Assembly (NCBI GenBank): GCA_029237695.1
Contig: CM055265.1
Coordinates: forward strand, 46,499,056 to 46,563,055
Length of the DNA: 64,000 bases
Reading direction: 5' to 3'
Source of the DNA: Conchocele bisecta
Taxonomy: Eukaryota; Mollusca; Bivalvia; Lucinida; Thyasiridae
The position numbers and the translations under genes were made by a program. Below are positions 25,801 through 40,800 of the stretch, piece after piece (positions within the stretch are counted from its first letter, which is position 1; each line of letters starts with the position of its first letter). The notes beneath the pieces are model-generated. The model had not been told where the DNA came from and ran no database searches. It saw only the letters and a list, made by a program, of their open reading frames with translations.

Positions 25801-28800
25801 TACTATACACCAGTCTTATATTTGGCTGTGATGAACAAATGGGGCTTATGGGCTTTGTGGCCAGTGTAGCTCCTGATCAAATAACACACTCCTATAGCCT
25901 GATAACGATCTACATTACTTGCTACAAGCATGACAGATGTTTCATTGACGGAATGGCGAAAATTGCAGATCCTGATCAGACTGTACGGATGCACAGGCTG
26001 ATCTGGATCTACACTGGTTGCAAAACCCATAAGCCCCGTTTCTCCAGTCACAGCCAATCAAGCCAAAGTAAAATGTGTAAATACCCTTAGAACTATCTCC
26101 TGGGATCATTGGTGGAATTTGTTGCGACGTCACTGTTTTATGTTAGCAACGTGAAATTAACACGTTATAAAATTTCGGGACATGCACGGGTTACTGGTAT
26201 CATTCGCATTTCGGTTACCAACTATTGCGGGAATTCCATTAGCAACGGACCCATATAAAATCATGTCATTTGAACAGAAGTTAAAGTAATTATTAATAAT
26301 GCCTATGACATACAAACTTGTATGTATTAATGTATTAAACATATGAGTTATTTATAAAATCATGCTTATTACGTTTTATAGTGCTCGCGATAGACAGACG
26401 CTTATTACAATGTATACTACTCGCGATCAACAGACGCTTAAACGGATTAATTGATAATAAATAATGCCTATGGTCACGTGTCCTGCCTATTCATGCGGTT
26501 GATACGTGCATAATCTCAGGATGTGGGGTCACGTGATCTATTGTTTACGCTGCAAGTCATATTGATGAATGAAATTTACGATTTAAGCGAGATTGCCGTG
26601 GGTTGCAGTGTAAGCAATAGACCACGTGATCCGATACCCAGATAATGCTGAAACACCAGTCTATTTATAGAACGCTAAATATTACACCTGGGAGTAAAGA
26701 AAAAGTAAGGCGATCGAACATGCAACCATTTATTAGCGACAATTATGTGTAATAGCGCTCATCTGCACATACGTCACCAATTTGTGTGTTTCCAATAGTA
26801 GGACAAATACATGCATCAGTAAACTTTCATAATGGTCAGTGTAAGTCCAGAACAATGCAAACTGCATTTAATGCAGGCTAAAGTGTGCAAGCCTGAATGT
26901 TTGTCCTACTCTGTCAGATTTAGGCATTCTATTTATAGCAGATTCCTTGCTAGGCAGATGAGCGCTATTGAATTGATTAATAAATATGCCTATTAACATG
27001 ATTACCTGATTAAAGGTACATGTATTACATTTGCTAACATACTAATAATAATCCTTTCATGGACTTTGAACTTCGTTGTTTGAATAAACTTGCAGAAATC
27101 ACGAATCAACTAATTACACGATGACTACGACGTCCGACGATTTTTTTTCGTTTTTTAGCCAGGTTTTTTGGAAAAAAATCCAGGCTATTGGATTGGCGAA
27201 AGCCGGGCGGGCGGGCGGGCGGGCGGGCGGGCGGGCGGGCGGCGTCCACAATCAATGTTAAGTTTTCGTGTTTGAGTCCATTTCTTTGTTACTGTACCAC
27301 CTAGGACCACCAAACTTTCACAGCTTCATAATCAAGGGGTGCCCACCACATATCACTATCCAACATGTTACTTTTTTTTTAACTTGACCCATTTTTTCCG
27401 CGCAATCGACTTAGCCATTTTCAATGTTAAGTTTTCGCGTTTTCAATGTTAAGTTTTCGTGTTTAAGTCCATTTCTTTGGTACTGTACCACCTAGGACCA
27501 CCAAACTTTCACAGCTTCATAATCAAGGGGTGCCCACCACATATCACTATGCAACATGTTACTTTTTTAGCCAGGTTTTTTAAAAAAAAATCCAGGTTAT
27601 TGGATTGGCGAAAGCCGGGCGGGCGGGCGGCGTCCACAATCAATGTTAAGTTTTCGTGTTTGAATCCATTTCTTTGTTACTGTACCACCTAGGACCACCA
27701 AACTTTCACAGCTTCATAATGAAGGGGTGCCCACCACATATCACTATCCAACATGTTACTTCTTTTTTTTAACTTGACCCATTTTTTCCGCGCAGTCGAC
27801 TTAGCCATTTTCAATGTTAAGTTTTCGCGTTTACAATGTTAAGTTTTCGTGTTTAAGTCCATTTCTTTGGTACTGTACCACCTAGGACCACCAAACTTTC
27901 ACAGCTTCATAACCAAGGGGTGCCTACCACATACAACAATCCAACATGTGACCATTTTTTTACCTTCACCTATTATTTCTACTTAATTAACTTAGCCATT
28001 TTCAACGTTAACTTTTTAACGTATGTCTGGTTAAAGTTTTTTGGTTTTAAAACTTTTTCGTTATACTATATCTCTGCAACTGCTTCGCCCATTACCTTGA
28101 AACTTCACATGGGTGTTTATCATCATCCATATTTTCATTCTAACCCCCAACCGTGCGGCCCCTGTGCCCAATGTCAAGGTCAAATTACTTTGAATTATTT
28201 TGTTAAAGTTTTTTTGTGTACTATATCTCTGCAACTGCTTCACCCAATACCTTGATACTTCACATGGGTGTTTATCATCATTGTTGCACCTGCTTGCGGA
28301 AAGCGCGATCCTGTGCCCAATGTCAAGGTCAAATTACTTTGAATTTTTTTGTTAAAGTTTTTTCTTGTACTATATCTCTGCAACTGCTTCACCCAATACC
28401 TTCATACTTCACATGGGTGTTTATCATCATTGTCGCACCTGCTTGCGGAAAGCGCGATCCTGTGCCCAATGTCAAGGTCAAATTACTTTGAATTTTTTGT
28501 TAAAGTTTTTTCGTGTACTATATCTCTGCAACTGCTTCACCCAATACCTTGATACTTCACATGGGTGTTTATCATCATTGTCGCACCTGCTTGCGGAAAG
28601 CGCGATCCTGTGCCCTATGTCAAGGTCAAATTACTTTGAATTTTTTTGTTAAAGTTTTTTCGTGTACTATATCTCTGCAACTGCTTCACCCAATACCTTG
28701 ATACTTCACATGGGTGTTTATCATCATTGTCGCACCTGCTTGCGGAAAACGCGATCCTGTGCCCTATGTCAAGTTCAAATTACTTTGAATTTTTTTGTTA

Positions 28801-31800
28801 AAGTTTTTTCGTAGTACTATATCTCTGCAACAGCTTCACCCAATACCTTGATACTTCACATGGGTGTTTATCATCATTGTCACACCTGCTTGCGGAAAGC
28901 GCGATATCGTCGGCATTTTGGCATACGTCCGTCCGTTCGTCCGTGTGTCCGGTTAAAGTTTTTTCGTTAAAGTTTTTCCATCTACTATATCTATTTTTTT
29001 AGTGTCCATGCCTCGCCCCAAGGCGCGACATGCAGGCCACGGCCATCTAGTCTACAAAAAGTGGGTATAATTATGTTATCCAAGTGTCTATGCTTGGAAA
29101 AAACCTGGCCTTCGTGGCTTTGCCTCGTTTCTTGTTTTGAACTTGACCCATTTTTTCTGCGCAGTCTACCACATACAACTATCCAACATGTGACCATTTT
29201 TTTACCTTCACCTATTATTTCTACGTAATTGACTTAGCCATTTTCAACGTTAACTTTTTAACGTACGTCTGGTTAAATTTTTTGGTTAAAACTTTTTCGT
29301 TATACTATATCTCTGCAACTGCTTCGCCCATTACCTTGAAACTTCACATGGGTTTTTATCATCGTCCATATTTTCACTCTAACCCCCAACCGTGCGGTCC
29401 CTGTGCGCAATGTCAAGGTCAAATTACTTTGAATTTATTTGTTAAAGTTTTTTGTCGTACTACTATCTCTGCAACTGCTTCACCCATTACCTTGATACTT
29501 CACATGGGTGTTTATCATCATTGTCGCACCCGCTTGCGGAAAGCGCGATATCGTCGGCATTTTGGCATACGTCCGTCCATACGTACGTCCGTGTGTCCGG
29601 TTAAAGTTTTTTCGTTAAAGTTTTTCCATCTACTATATCTATTTTTTTAGTGTCCATGCCTCGCCCCAAGGCGCGACATGCAGGCCACGGCCATCTAGTC
29701 TACAAAAAGTGGGTATAATTATGTTATCCAAGTGTCTATGCTTGGAAAAAACCTGGCCTTCGTGGCTTTGCCTCGTTTCTTGTTGTTTTTTTTTAAATCT
29801 CGATTTTTTAAATATTTTTTTGGGATCCACGAGAGACCCGCGTTATAATGGAGATCGCGCTATATGCAACCGCGTTATAATGGAGCTGCAGTGTATTAAA
29901 TTAAAGCAAAATTTAAGAATGAGCCTTCTTTTTATTTTGTGAAATTTAGTAAAATGTTGGTTTTATTACGAAAAATTGATTTCTCTATGGGAATTTAACA
30001 TGGGGGGAAAAAGAGGTAGAGGAGTTGTGGGAGAAATAAAAAAAAAACGAAAACATTTGGAAATTGACTCCGAAACCTAGCTAGATAGCTTGGAAATGAT
30101 CTAACTAAGAAAACAAAAGTTAAATTTTAAAAATCGGTCCAGTGTTTCTGAAATTCTAAAAAATTTACCCATATTAAATCCCCATAGACATCTTCACTCT
30201 GTGAAGATGTCTATGGGGATTTAAGGCCAGTTTTTTTTTTATTTGTTGGTTTACGGATTTTTTTTCCGCGAGATCGGGTCGGTCTGTCGGAAAAAAATAA
30301 AAATAAAAAAAAGTTTTTTCAATTTTTTTTATTCTTTTTGGCACAGGGTTGGGTCGGTCGGGGAAATAAAAAAAATAAAAAAAAATAAAAGTCTGTCAAA
30401 CGCGGATGCCACCGGCGGCATATTGAAGAAACTGACAAACGGGTGAACCAAAAGTGTTAAGTCAAAGGGTGAAGGTCATATGTAGTATGGCAAGGCAGGT
30501 GTAGCATACATGCAAATGAATGAAGTATGGAAATATTGAAGCAGTTAAGCAACTTATGTAGATGCTATGGCCAGTTTGAGAAACTGTGACAAACTGGTTA
30601 ACCGAAATTGCTAAGTCCTTTCAGCAGCCCTGTGAAGGTCAAAAGGTCAAGGTAATATAAAGTATGACAAGGCAGGTATAGCACACATACCAATGAATGA
30701 TGTGTTGAAATATTGAAGAACTTGAGCAACTTATGTAGAAGATATGGCCGGTTTGAGAAACTGTTACAAAGTGGTTAACCGAACGTGTGACGGACAGACG
30801 GACGGTCCGAACACCATAAAAATCACCTTTTTAAGGCACATGGTTGGGTCGGTTCACCTTTTTAAGGCTCATGGTTGGGTCGGTTTGTGGTCGGTAAAAA
30901 ACAAAAAGGCCAGTGATTGTGATAGAGTGAAACTTGTGTTAACCGGCATCGTCTCGGACCAAGAGTTTGTCGGTTAACGTAGGGAGTCGGTTCAGCAAGT
31001 TTCTTTATATTCTACATAGCAACTCAGTTTCATATTCACATACTGTTGAATGTTGATCACTGTGAATGGGTTGCGTAATGCGTACATATTAATACCGTAT
31101 CTGGTATAATTTTAAATACAAGACAACGAAGCGGCGATATAGTTGAAACGAATATCAGTGGGGGTGGCACGAGTGTGGATTTGTGGCAGGGCGGAGGTAG
31201 AGGACCCTAGGAAGAACGCATACATGAAATATGAAGCACATCGGAGCAAGAAAACAGAAAATATAGGCCATTTACCCGAGCGTTAAGGTTTTGAATTTTT
31301 GCATTCAATCTGAAATGGAGATATATCAAATCATATTGGAGATATATCAAATCATATCCAATCGTCCATTCGCAGGTTGTTGTTCTTGTCGCTGCTGCTA
31401 AGATCCGGTTTCCGCCACTTACTTTTCTCGGCACAGCAAAAAAAAAAAAAAAAAAATTTTTTTTTTTTTGGATCGGAGGTAAAAAAAATCTAAAAAAAAA
31501 TCGGAAATTAAATTTTTTATTTTTTTCCACATTGTCAAAAAATCGGGTCGGCGGATCTGTAAACCAACTAATAAAAAAAAACTGGCCTAACATGGGGAAA
31601 TTGTTTTTCGCAATAAAATCAATATTTGACCAAATTTCACGAAATAAAAAGAAGGCTCATTCTTAAATTTTCGTTTAATTTAATACTATTGAAAAAAAAT
31701 ATTGTTTTTGAATTGTTTATATGGCTGCAAAATTTAGGCAGCTTTCGAGAAACAGACTATAACACCAGTGATGCCCTGGAAGTAGTTCGAAGGGAAGTCA

Positions 31801-34800
31801 CTGTATGCCACATTGCCACATTCAAAATATATTTGCATCTGTGGTGAGGAAAAGAAGTGGGCAGGTGTTCTGATAACCATGACATTGGTAAGTCGCATGG
31901 AAGAACATAAAGTTTGGCGCTAGTGCAGGAATGACGCCCATGGACACATTGAAGTCAATGTCTTGGCCCACTGCATCAAAAATTATTGTAGAAGCCTGGT
32001 TGTTAAATGTCATAAACTGTGCCGTGATGGTGATACCAGTATTCCCGTTTCGATCGGGGACCCGGATTGTTCTCCAATGGACTACGCAGGATTTCCAAGG
32101 CAGAAAGATGATTTCTGTGGATTTACATGTGTCGTAATAACCCTAAGTATTCGGACACAATATTTATTTTTGGAAACACCTATAAAATTGGGGCTTTCCA
32201 AAACAAATTGTATCCAAATACATTGTTATTGTGGTAAGCAAGATGTACCATACACACCGTAATATTTGGGTATTCTTTGCCATCAGAAACCATATATTAT
32301 GTTTCTCAGAATAAATTGTCTTCGAATATTTGGGGTTACAACAGTAATTTGTGTTTACAGGCACCTCCACACTTTACTACAGTGTGTATGTAAGGGCCTC
32401 AGTGACCCAGACCAACACGTGAGGAATGCTGCCCTGTTTGCCGTTGGCCAGTTCTCCGAGCATCTTCAGGTGGATAGATATCCCATTGCAGGGATTCCGC
32501 TGGCGATCGCCACTTTCGCAATTGGCGATAAAACAAAAAACAATTGACGATAAAAAATTACAATTTTCGAAAATAAATCCAAAAAAAAAAGATTGTTTTT
32601 TTTTTTGGATTTTTTTTCGAAAATTGTAATTTTTTATCGCCAATTGTTTTGTTTTTTTGGGATTTTTTTATTTTCCCCAGCGGAATCCCTGCATTGACCA
32701 GTCTTGTAAATGAGACGCCATGTGATTTTGTACCCTGCTGCGTAATTTCATTAAATACACAATTTACAATATTTTCTGGCATCAAAAATTGAAAATTTTC
32801 CCAGTACATACGGAATTATATAAATTTTGTAAATGTATTTAATGAAATTACACAGATGTCCGAAGTTACAAAATCACATTGCGTGTCTCAAATAGTTTAC
32901 TGAACTTCGAACAAGTAACTTTCTTTAGACTTACTTCAGGGGCGTTAATACATTTTTGTCGCGCCTGCTTTCGCAAAAGGCGAGACTATAGTCGTCGCTT
33001 TTTCCATCTGCGTTGTCGTCCGTGTCGTCGTCCGAAATGTAAAAAACAATGTACAAGCTTCGTCATCATGCTGTAACTTTAATATTACTTTACGGATTTC
33101 TTCAATGTTTGGACACTTGATACATGTAAGCATTAGGAACACACTCATGCCGCCAATTCACATGACCTTCACCTTTTTTACTGTAAAATCATCTTATAAC
33201 ATTAATATTACTTGATGAAATATTTGGAAACTTGATACATGTAAGCATTTGGAACACACTCATGCCGCCATTAACAAGACCTTGACCTTTTTCATCTTCA
33301 CATGGTTGTAGAAACACTGGCCATTATTTTATGTCAAAAAGTTTCTTCAAACTTGGACCTTTTTCATATTTTAAGCATGCACTTCTCTGATGTTTTATAT
33401 GATGCTTACTTTAGCACATGCCCATGATCATGTTACAGTCAAATGCCTCGGCAGGCGCAACACCGCTTCCGTGGCGGAATTCTTTTGTGTTTACCAGATC
33501 GAAAAATCAACCACACCAGTTTTAACCCTTAGACTGCTACTCACAACAATTGTCGTCTGCTGTTGCTTTTATATTGTGCCTTATTTCTCAATAAAAACAT
33601 GGTTTGACAGCACTTCAGAATCATTTCCAATGGAAATGAATTTCCAATGGAAATGATTCTGAAATGCTGTCAAAGCAGGTTGTTAATTATTCTAAAGTGC
33701 TGTTAAAGCATGTTTTTCATTATAAAAATGGAAAATAGAAAATATACAGCAGGCGACAAAAAAAATAAGATAACTGTCTCCTCGGACAAATGTCTGGGGA
33801 TACTGTGGATGACACTGAACATCATTCGCGTCCGCTGCAGACACTTCTTGTCCGGAACATGACTCAAACACCCTTTGGAATATTCTCATGAACTTCTCGC
33901 ATGCATAGACAGACCATTAACCAAAGGTGTGTCGCGCGCAAGAAAGATACCTCTTATCTCACTAATTTTCGAGTAGTCTCCCATTGTTTATTTGCACACT
34001 ACTTTCTTGTCCGGAACATAACTCGATATCCTTGTGAAACATTACACATGCATAGACCATGACCCAAAGGTGTGACGCGCACTCAAATTGACAACTCTTG
34101 CCTCACTAAATATCAAGTTATCTTCCTTTGTTGTTTTTTTTGCGCACTGATTTCTTGTCCGTTTCATAACTCGAATACCCTTCACACTTAAATAGACCAC
34201 AGCTCATGAATGACAACTCTTGCCACACTAATTTCAAATTATCTCCCTGTGTTTTTCACTCTCTGATTTTGTGTACAGAGCATAACTCGATTACTACACC
34301 CTTTGGAATGTTTTCATGAAACTTCACACATGCATAGACCACGACCCAAAGGTGTGTCATGCGCAGAATTAGAACTCTCACCTAACTAACATATTAAGTT
34401 TCTCTATCTTGTTGCTTGCATGTCTACGGGGAGGGGGATACCCATGCGCTTGTGAACAAGCGCCAATTTCTACTTGTATACTAGTATCCAGTAAATTAAA
34501 CATATATCGGAGCTCCAGTTAAGGTGCGTAATTTGTTCAATTTGTGGTGAATTTTTCTTATTTATTCACCAAAAATGGCAAGTTGATAGTCCTTTAGAAT
34601 CGTCTCAATTCTAAAGCACTCGCAACGTGCCATTTTTGATTGAGAAATAAGACATTTTTCCCCAAATTACGCACCTTATCTGGAGCTCTGATATATAATT
34701 TGTCTATGTTTAAAACTTGCGTAGATTTCCCAGTAACAATATCGTCAGTCCGACGATCTCAAAACTGTTGTAGATTGTTTTAACAAACATGTTCGACAGA

Positions 34801-37800
34801 CAGTTAAACAGCTCAGCCTTGACCAATCAAACTGCCTGATTTTGCATACATGTTAGTAGCTATGACTGGGGAAATGTGGTTGATGGGTTTTGCGACCAGT
34901 GTAGATCCAGATCAGCCTGTGCATCCGCAGTCTGATCAGGATCTGCACTGTTCATTATTCCATCAATGACTCGCCCGTCATACTTCTCACAGGCAACACA
35001 TTAGCAAGCTATAGGAGGGTGCTATCTGATCAGGAGCTACACTAGTCGCAAATCCCATAAGCCCCATTTCTCTTCACCGTCGCAGTAAAAAGCATGCTCA
35101 GAAAATGTTTCAAGCACATGTCAAGATCTTACAAATTCTGATCAGGTGATGTTGATTTCTGTATCGTATGACAGCCAGACATCAGCAAGTATGCGTCAGA
35201 GGTGCTGCCCCTTCTGTTCCAATACCTGTTACAAGCGAGTCAGGAGGCCGACACAAACCCCAAAGGTCTCACGCGAAGCTACTACGCTCTCGAAATGTTC
35301 TGTGAGAATCTCGGCAAGGACATCCAGCCCTACCTGCCCCAGCTAATGGAACATCTGCTCACCGTGCTGAAATCTGCACCGTCACTCCGGGCTGTGGAAC
35401 TGTCCATTAGTGCTATAGGGGCGACAGGTATGTACATGGGACCCTGCCCTACCTTCCCCAGCCAATGGAACATCTCACCATGCTCAAAACTGCATTGGAG
35501 ATAATTCTCGCACGCTGTTTTCATAAAACAGAATTGACCATCAAAAACAGCTGATACATAGTATTTGTATTCCACTGGTCTTTCGGTTGTGACTTGAAAC
35601 TGACGTCCTGTCTCTAATGACCATAGCTTTTGTTGTGCCATTAAACCCAAATACATTCACATGTTTTGTAATGGCTAAACAAACCTGCCATTGTAGCGAG
35701 TGCCGCGGAGTTGCTGATCTGTCCATACTTCGAGGAGATAATGTCACAGCTGCGTACGTACCTCGTCACCACGAACGATAGCTCCGAGAACATGTTCAAG
35801 CTGCAGATCCAGACCATTGGTCAGTGCATGATAATTCCAACTCTATATGGGGTTGTGACTGGAGAAATTTTGCGACCAGTGTAGAACCAGATCAGACTGC
35901 ATCCTCACAGTCTGATCAGGATTGGCACTGTTCGCTATTTCATCAATGAAACACACGTCATACTTCTACCAAAATATAGATTGTTATCGGGCTACAGGAG
36001 TGATTTATTTGATCAGTAGCTACACTGGTCGCAGATCCCAAATGCCCCATTTCTCCCGTCATAGCCACAAATGTACACCATTCTGAGCATTCATTGGTGG
36101 TATAGCCTCATTCGTCGTATAGCAGAAATTCATACAGTAGAACCTCTCAACCTGACCTGTAGTAAAATAAATAGGCAAGAGGAGCTATAGTGCTAGTCCA
36201 TGTACGTACGTACATGTGTGCGTACATACGTGCGTACATCTTTCATTTTTCAATAACTTCTGAACCGCTTCACCGATTTTATGGCTGCTTTCTCACGAAC
36301 CGCTAGACCGATTTCAATGATATTTGGCATGAATGATCGATAGTCAACACTGTTTCAGATTTGTTAAAACTGTGGCCCCGGGGTAAAAAATGGGGGGGGG
36401 GGGTGGTCAAGTAGGGGTCACATTTTACCAAATATGGTCATGTCATATATCAAATTGAAGGTTAGACAAGACAACAAGACAATAGGCATGTTCTGTCGAA
36501 ATTTGGTGATTACGTCATCCAATATGGCCGCCAAAAGGTCCTTTAATTAGAGAGATCAAACGTCTTCTTGTGAACCGCTTGGCCAATGCTGGTAAAACTT
36601 AACAGGGATAATCTATGGGTGGGGGCATGTCAGATTTGTAAATTTGGGGGTCGTCGCCTAATTGAAGATGGCCGCCATAGAAAAGGAGGTCAAATTCTTA
36701 AAAAAAATCTTTCTCACAAACCACCATACAGATTTCAAAAATGGGCTGGGCTATAATGATGCCCTTGTTGTAATTGTAGTGCTGAACGGTCACAACCATC
36801 ATTTTTATGCGCCCAGTCTCTGTAGAACCGGTAGGCATATATTGTTTGGTGGTTCCCATTAATGGGTTTACCAGGGTTTCTCAATACTGTCATAACTTCT
36901 GTATCCTTGAAGGATTACTTAAATATTTCAATACATTATTCTTGTGCACACTGTCACAAATTCATGTTGCCCTTAATAGGACATTCACCTTTTAACCTTC
37001 ACAACTCTGCTTAAACACTTGAAAGTTTTGGTGAAGAAGTTTGCCAGAGTTTCTCAATTCTGTCATAACTTCTATATCCCTTTTGTATTATTTTAATATT
37101 TCAAAACATCATACACTGTGCACAAATATCACACAAATTCTCTTGATCTTTTGACCTTCACAACTTTGCTAATGGACACTAAGCCGACAGGCCACCTTTT
37201 CTTTTTGTAGTTTAATCATTGTGTCCGTGTTACAGATACGTTGGGTGTACTGGCACGGTGTGTTGGTGTCGACATGTTCAGTCCCCTCACCAAGGAGAGC
37301 ATGCAGTTCGGGCTGAATCTCCTCAATAATGCCGAGGATCCAGACCAGCGCCGGTGCATGTAAGTTACCATGGAAACGAACATGTTGCCTAGATACTCAA
37401 CATAGAGGACATGCTCAGAAAAAGTCATAGTCACAAGCCAATTGTTGGCCTGTGACTGACTTTTTTCTGAGCATGTACTCCAAATCTCTCACTGTCCTGA
37501 CTCTAGCTCGGGCTGTCAAATTGATGCGTTTAAAGTTACAACAATAAGCAGGGATCACTTTGGGCCGCGATTTGCGATATTTTGCGCATCAAAATCGGTA
37601 AAATCGCATGAAAATTGCACAAATGGGAGTAATTCTCGCGCTAAAATCGGGAAATCAATTTTCCTCCAAATCCCGCCGTTCTCTATTGCCAGTTTAGCAA
37701 GGCACGGTAGCCGTGCCAATAGCCTGGGACAATTGGTGCGCATCGGATGTTTACGTAGCGCCTATGTATATCAATACTGGTTCCCGGTTGCCATATAAAA

Positions 37801-40800
37801 CGATTGTGACCGGAATCCAGTCGGTTAGAGTAGGTCTTCAACAACAACAACAAAATTTGTTTTCTCGTCAAGGTTTGGCGTGTTTTATGGAATAATTTGC
37901 TGTTTTTGTGTGCCAGAATTTATTTCCGGGGGCATATAGCCGGCGTCCTGTCTGTCTGAACTACGCATTTCTCTCTGTCCGAACTGTGGTCCGGACCCAC
38001 CCCTTCTCGATCCCTGGAAAAATATTATGCTTATACACTGTTTCGACATGCCAAGTGATACTATTAAAATAGTGTTGAAACATTGATACAAACCTTTAAA
38101 CGAAACGTTAAAATGCCACATCTTCGCTTTGTAATTTTGCCAAGTTCCATGTATTTCATGCATTTTCGGTCATTGTCTTGTTGTTTCAAAATTTAAATGT
38201 TTTCCCTAAAAAAAACATGTCTAAACATACTGTGACAGTGTCAATATCTTTTCTCTGAAATGCGCCAGAATGCAGGGAATGATATATACTTATTAAAAAA
38301 TTTCCGGGGGGGCATGCCCCCGGACATTTTCAGGCAGCCTCACGAGCTACGCTCGGTCGACAATATCTCATCAAACTGGTCAAAATCTCACACAAATCAG
38401 ATGAATGGGATATTTTATCTCATTCAAATCTTACCCCAGGGTAATCCCTGAATAAGTATATATGCTCAGAAAGTTTCTGTTTTATATATAACTTACTCCA
38501 TCTGTAGTCATTTCTGTTTTATTACACCCACAAAAGAAATTTTGTCAACTTTACGCAAAATGCCATAAATTTGTAAATATTTTTCATGAGATATTGCATG
38601 TTGTTAGTTACAAAATCACATGGATCGTCTCATATGTTATGTGTTGTTTCTGTGGCAGCTACGGCCTGTTTGCTGCAATATCTACACTGTTGTTGTTTCT
38701 GTGGCAGCTACGGCCTGTTTGCAGCGATATCCACACTGTTGTTTCTGTGACAGCAGACCGCCTGTTTGCAGCGATATCCACACTTTTGTTTCTGTGACAG
38801 CTACGGCCTGTTTGCAGCGATATTCACACTGTTGTTTCTGTGACAGCTACGGCCTGTTTGCTGCGATATCCACACTGTTGTTGTTTCTGTGGCAGCTACG
38901 GCCTGTTTGCTGCGATATCCACACTGTTGTTGTTTCTGTGGCAGCTACGGGTTGTTTGCTGCGATATACACACTGTTGTTGTTTCTGTGACAGCTACGGC
39001 CTGCTTGCTGCGATATCCACACTGTTGTTGTTTTTGTGACAGCTACGGCCTGTTTGCCGCGATATCCACTGTTGTTGTTTCTGTGACAGCTACGGCCTGT
39101 TTGCTGCGATATCTACACTGTTGTTGTTTCTGTGACAGCTACGGCCTGTTTGCCGCGATATCGACACTGTTGTTGTTTCTGTGACAGCTACGGCCTGTTT
39201 GCAGCGATATCCACACTGTTGTTTCTGTGACAGCTACGGCCTGTTTGCCGCGATATCCACACTGTTGTTGTTTCTGTGACAGCTACGGCCTGTTTGCAGC
39301 GATATCCACACTGTTGTTTCTGTGGCAGCTACGGCCTGTTTGCCGCGATATCCACACTGTTGTTGTTTCTGTGGCAGCTACAGCCTGTTTGCAGCGATAT
39401 CCACACTGTTGTTTCTGTGGCAGCTACAGCCTGCTTGCTGCGATATCCACACTGTTGTTGTTTCTGTGGCAGCTACGGCCTGTTTGCAACGATATCCACA
39501 TTGTTGTTCCTGTGGCAGCTACGGCCTGTTTGCAGCGATATCCACACTGTTGTTTCTGTGGCAGCTACGGCCTGTTTGCTGCGATATCCACACTGTTGTT
39601 GTTTCTGTGGCAGCTACAGCCTGTTTGCAGCGATATCCACACTGTTGTTTCTGTGGCAGCTACGGCCTGCTTGCTGCGATATCCACACTGTTGTTGTTTC
39701 TGTGGCAGCTACGGCCTACTTGCTGCGATATCCACACTGTTGTTGTTTCTGTGGCAGCTACAGCCTGTTTGCAGCGATATCCACACTGTTGTTTCTGTGG
39801 CAGCTACGGCCTGCTTGCTGCGATATCCACACTGTTGTTGTTTCTGTGGCAGCTACGGCCTGCTTGCTGCAATATCCACACTGTTGTTTCTGTGACAGCT
39901 ACGGCCTGCTTGCTGCGATATCCACACTGTTGTTGTTTCTGTGACAGCTACGGCCTGTTTGCCGCGATATCCACACTGTTATTGTTTCTGTGACAGCTAC
40001 GGCCTGTTTGCCGCGATATCCACACTGTTGTTGTTTCTGTGACAGCTACGGCTTGTTTGCTGCGATATGCACACTGTTGTTGTTTCTGTGACAGCTACGG
40101 CCTGTTTGCCGCGATATCCACACTGTTGTTGTTTCTGTGACAGCTACGGCCTGTTTGCCGCGATATCCACACTGTTGTTGTTTCTGTGACAGCTACGGCC
40201 TGTTTGCCGCGATATCCACACTGTTGTTGTTTCTGTGACAGCTACGGCCTGTTTGCCGCGATATCCACACTGTTGTTGTTTCTGTGACAGCTACGGCCTG
40301 TTTGCCGCGATATCTACACTGTTGTTGTTTCTGTGACAGCTACGGCCTGTTTGCCGCGATATCTACACTGTTGTTGTTTCTGTGACAGCTATGGCCTGTT
40401 TGCTGCGATATCCACACTGTTGTTGTTTCTGTGACAGCTACGGCCTGTTTGCCATGATATCTACACTGTTATTGTTTCTGTGACAGCTACGGCCTGTTTG
40501 CTGCGATATCCACACTGTTGTTGTTTCTGTGACAGCTACGGCCTGTTTGCCGTGATATCTACACTGTTGTTGTTTCTGTGACAGCTACGGCCTGTTTGCC
40601 GCGATATCCACACTGTTGTTGTTTCTGTGACAGCTACGGCCTGTTTGCTGCGATATCTATACTGTTGTTTCTGTGACAGCTACGGCCTGTTTGCCGCGAT
40701 ATCCACACTGTTGTTGTTTCTGTGACAGCTACGGCCTGTTTGCTGCGATATCCACACTGTTGTTGTTTCTGTGACAGCTACTGCCTGTTTGCTGCGATAT

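Noticed and set aside
28216..28701. Repeated MYYISATASP-type open frames
   Set aside because: They follow the 148-base tandem unit, are in a noncoding array and break at each length change.
39227..39993. Overlapping 222-223 codon open frames in all three forward frames
   Set aside because: They are the exon 12 acceptor minisatellite read through; the unit length (46/49) cycles the frame. Not separate genes.
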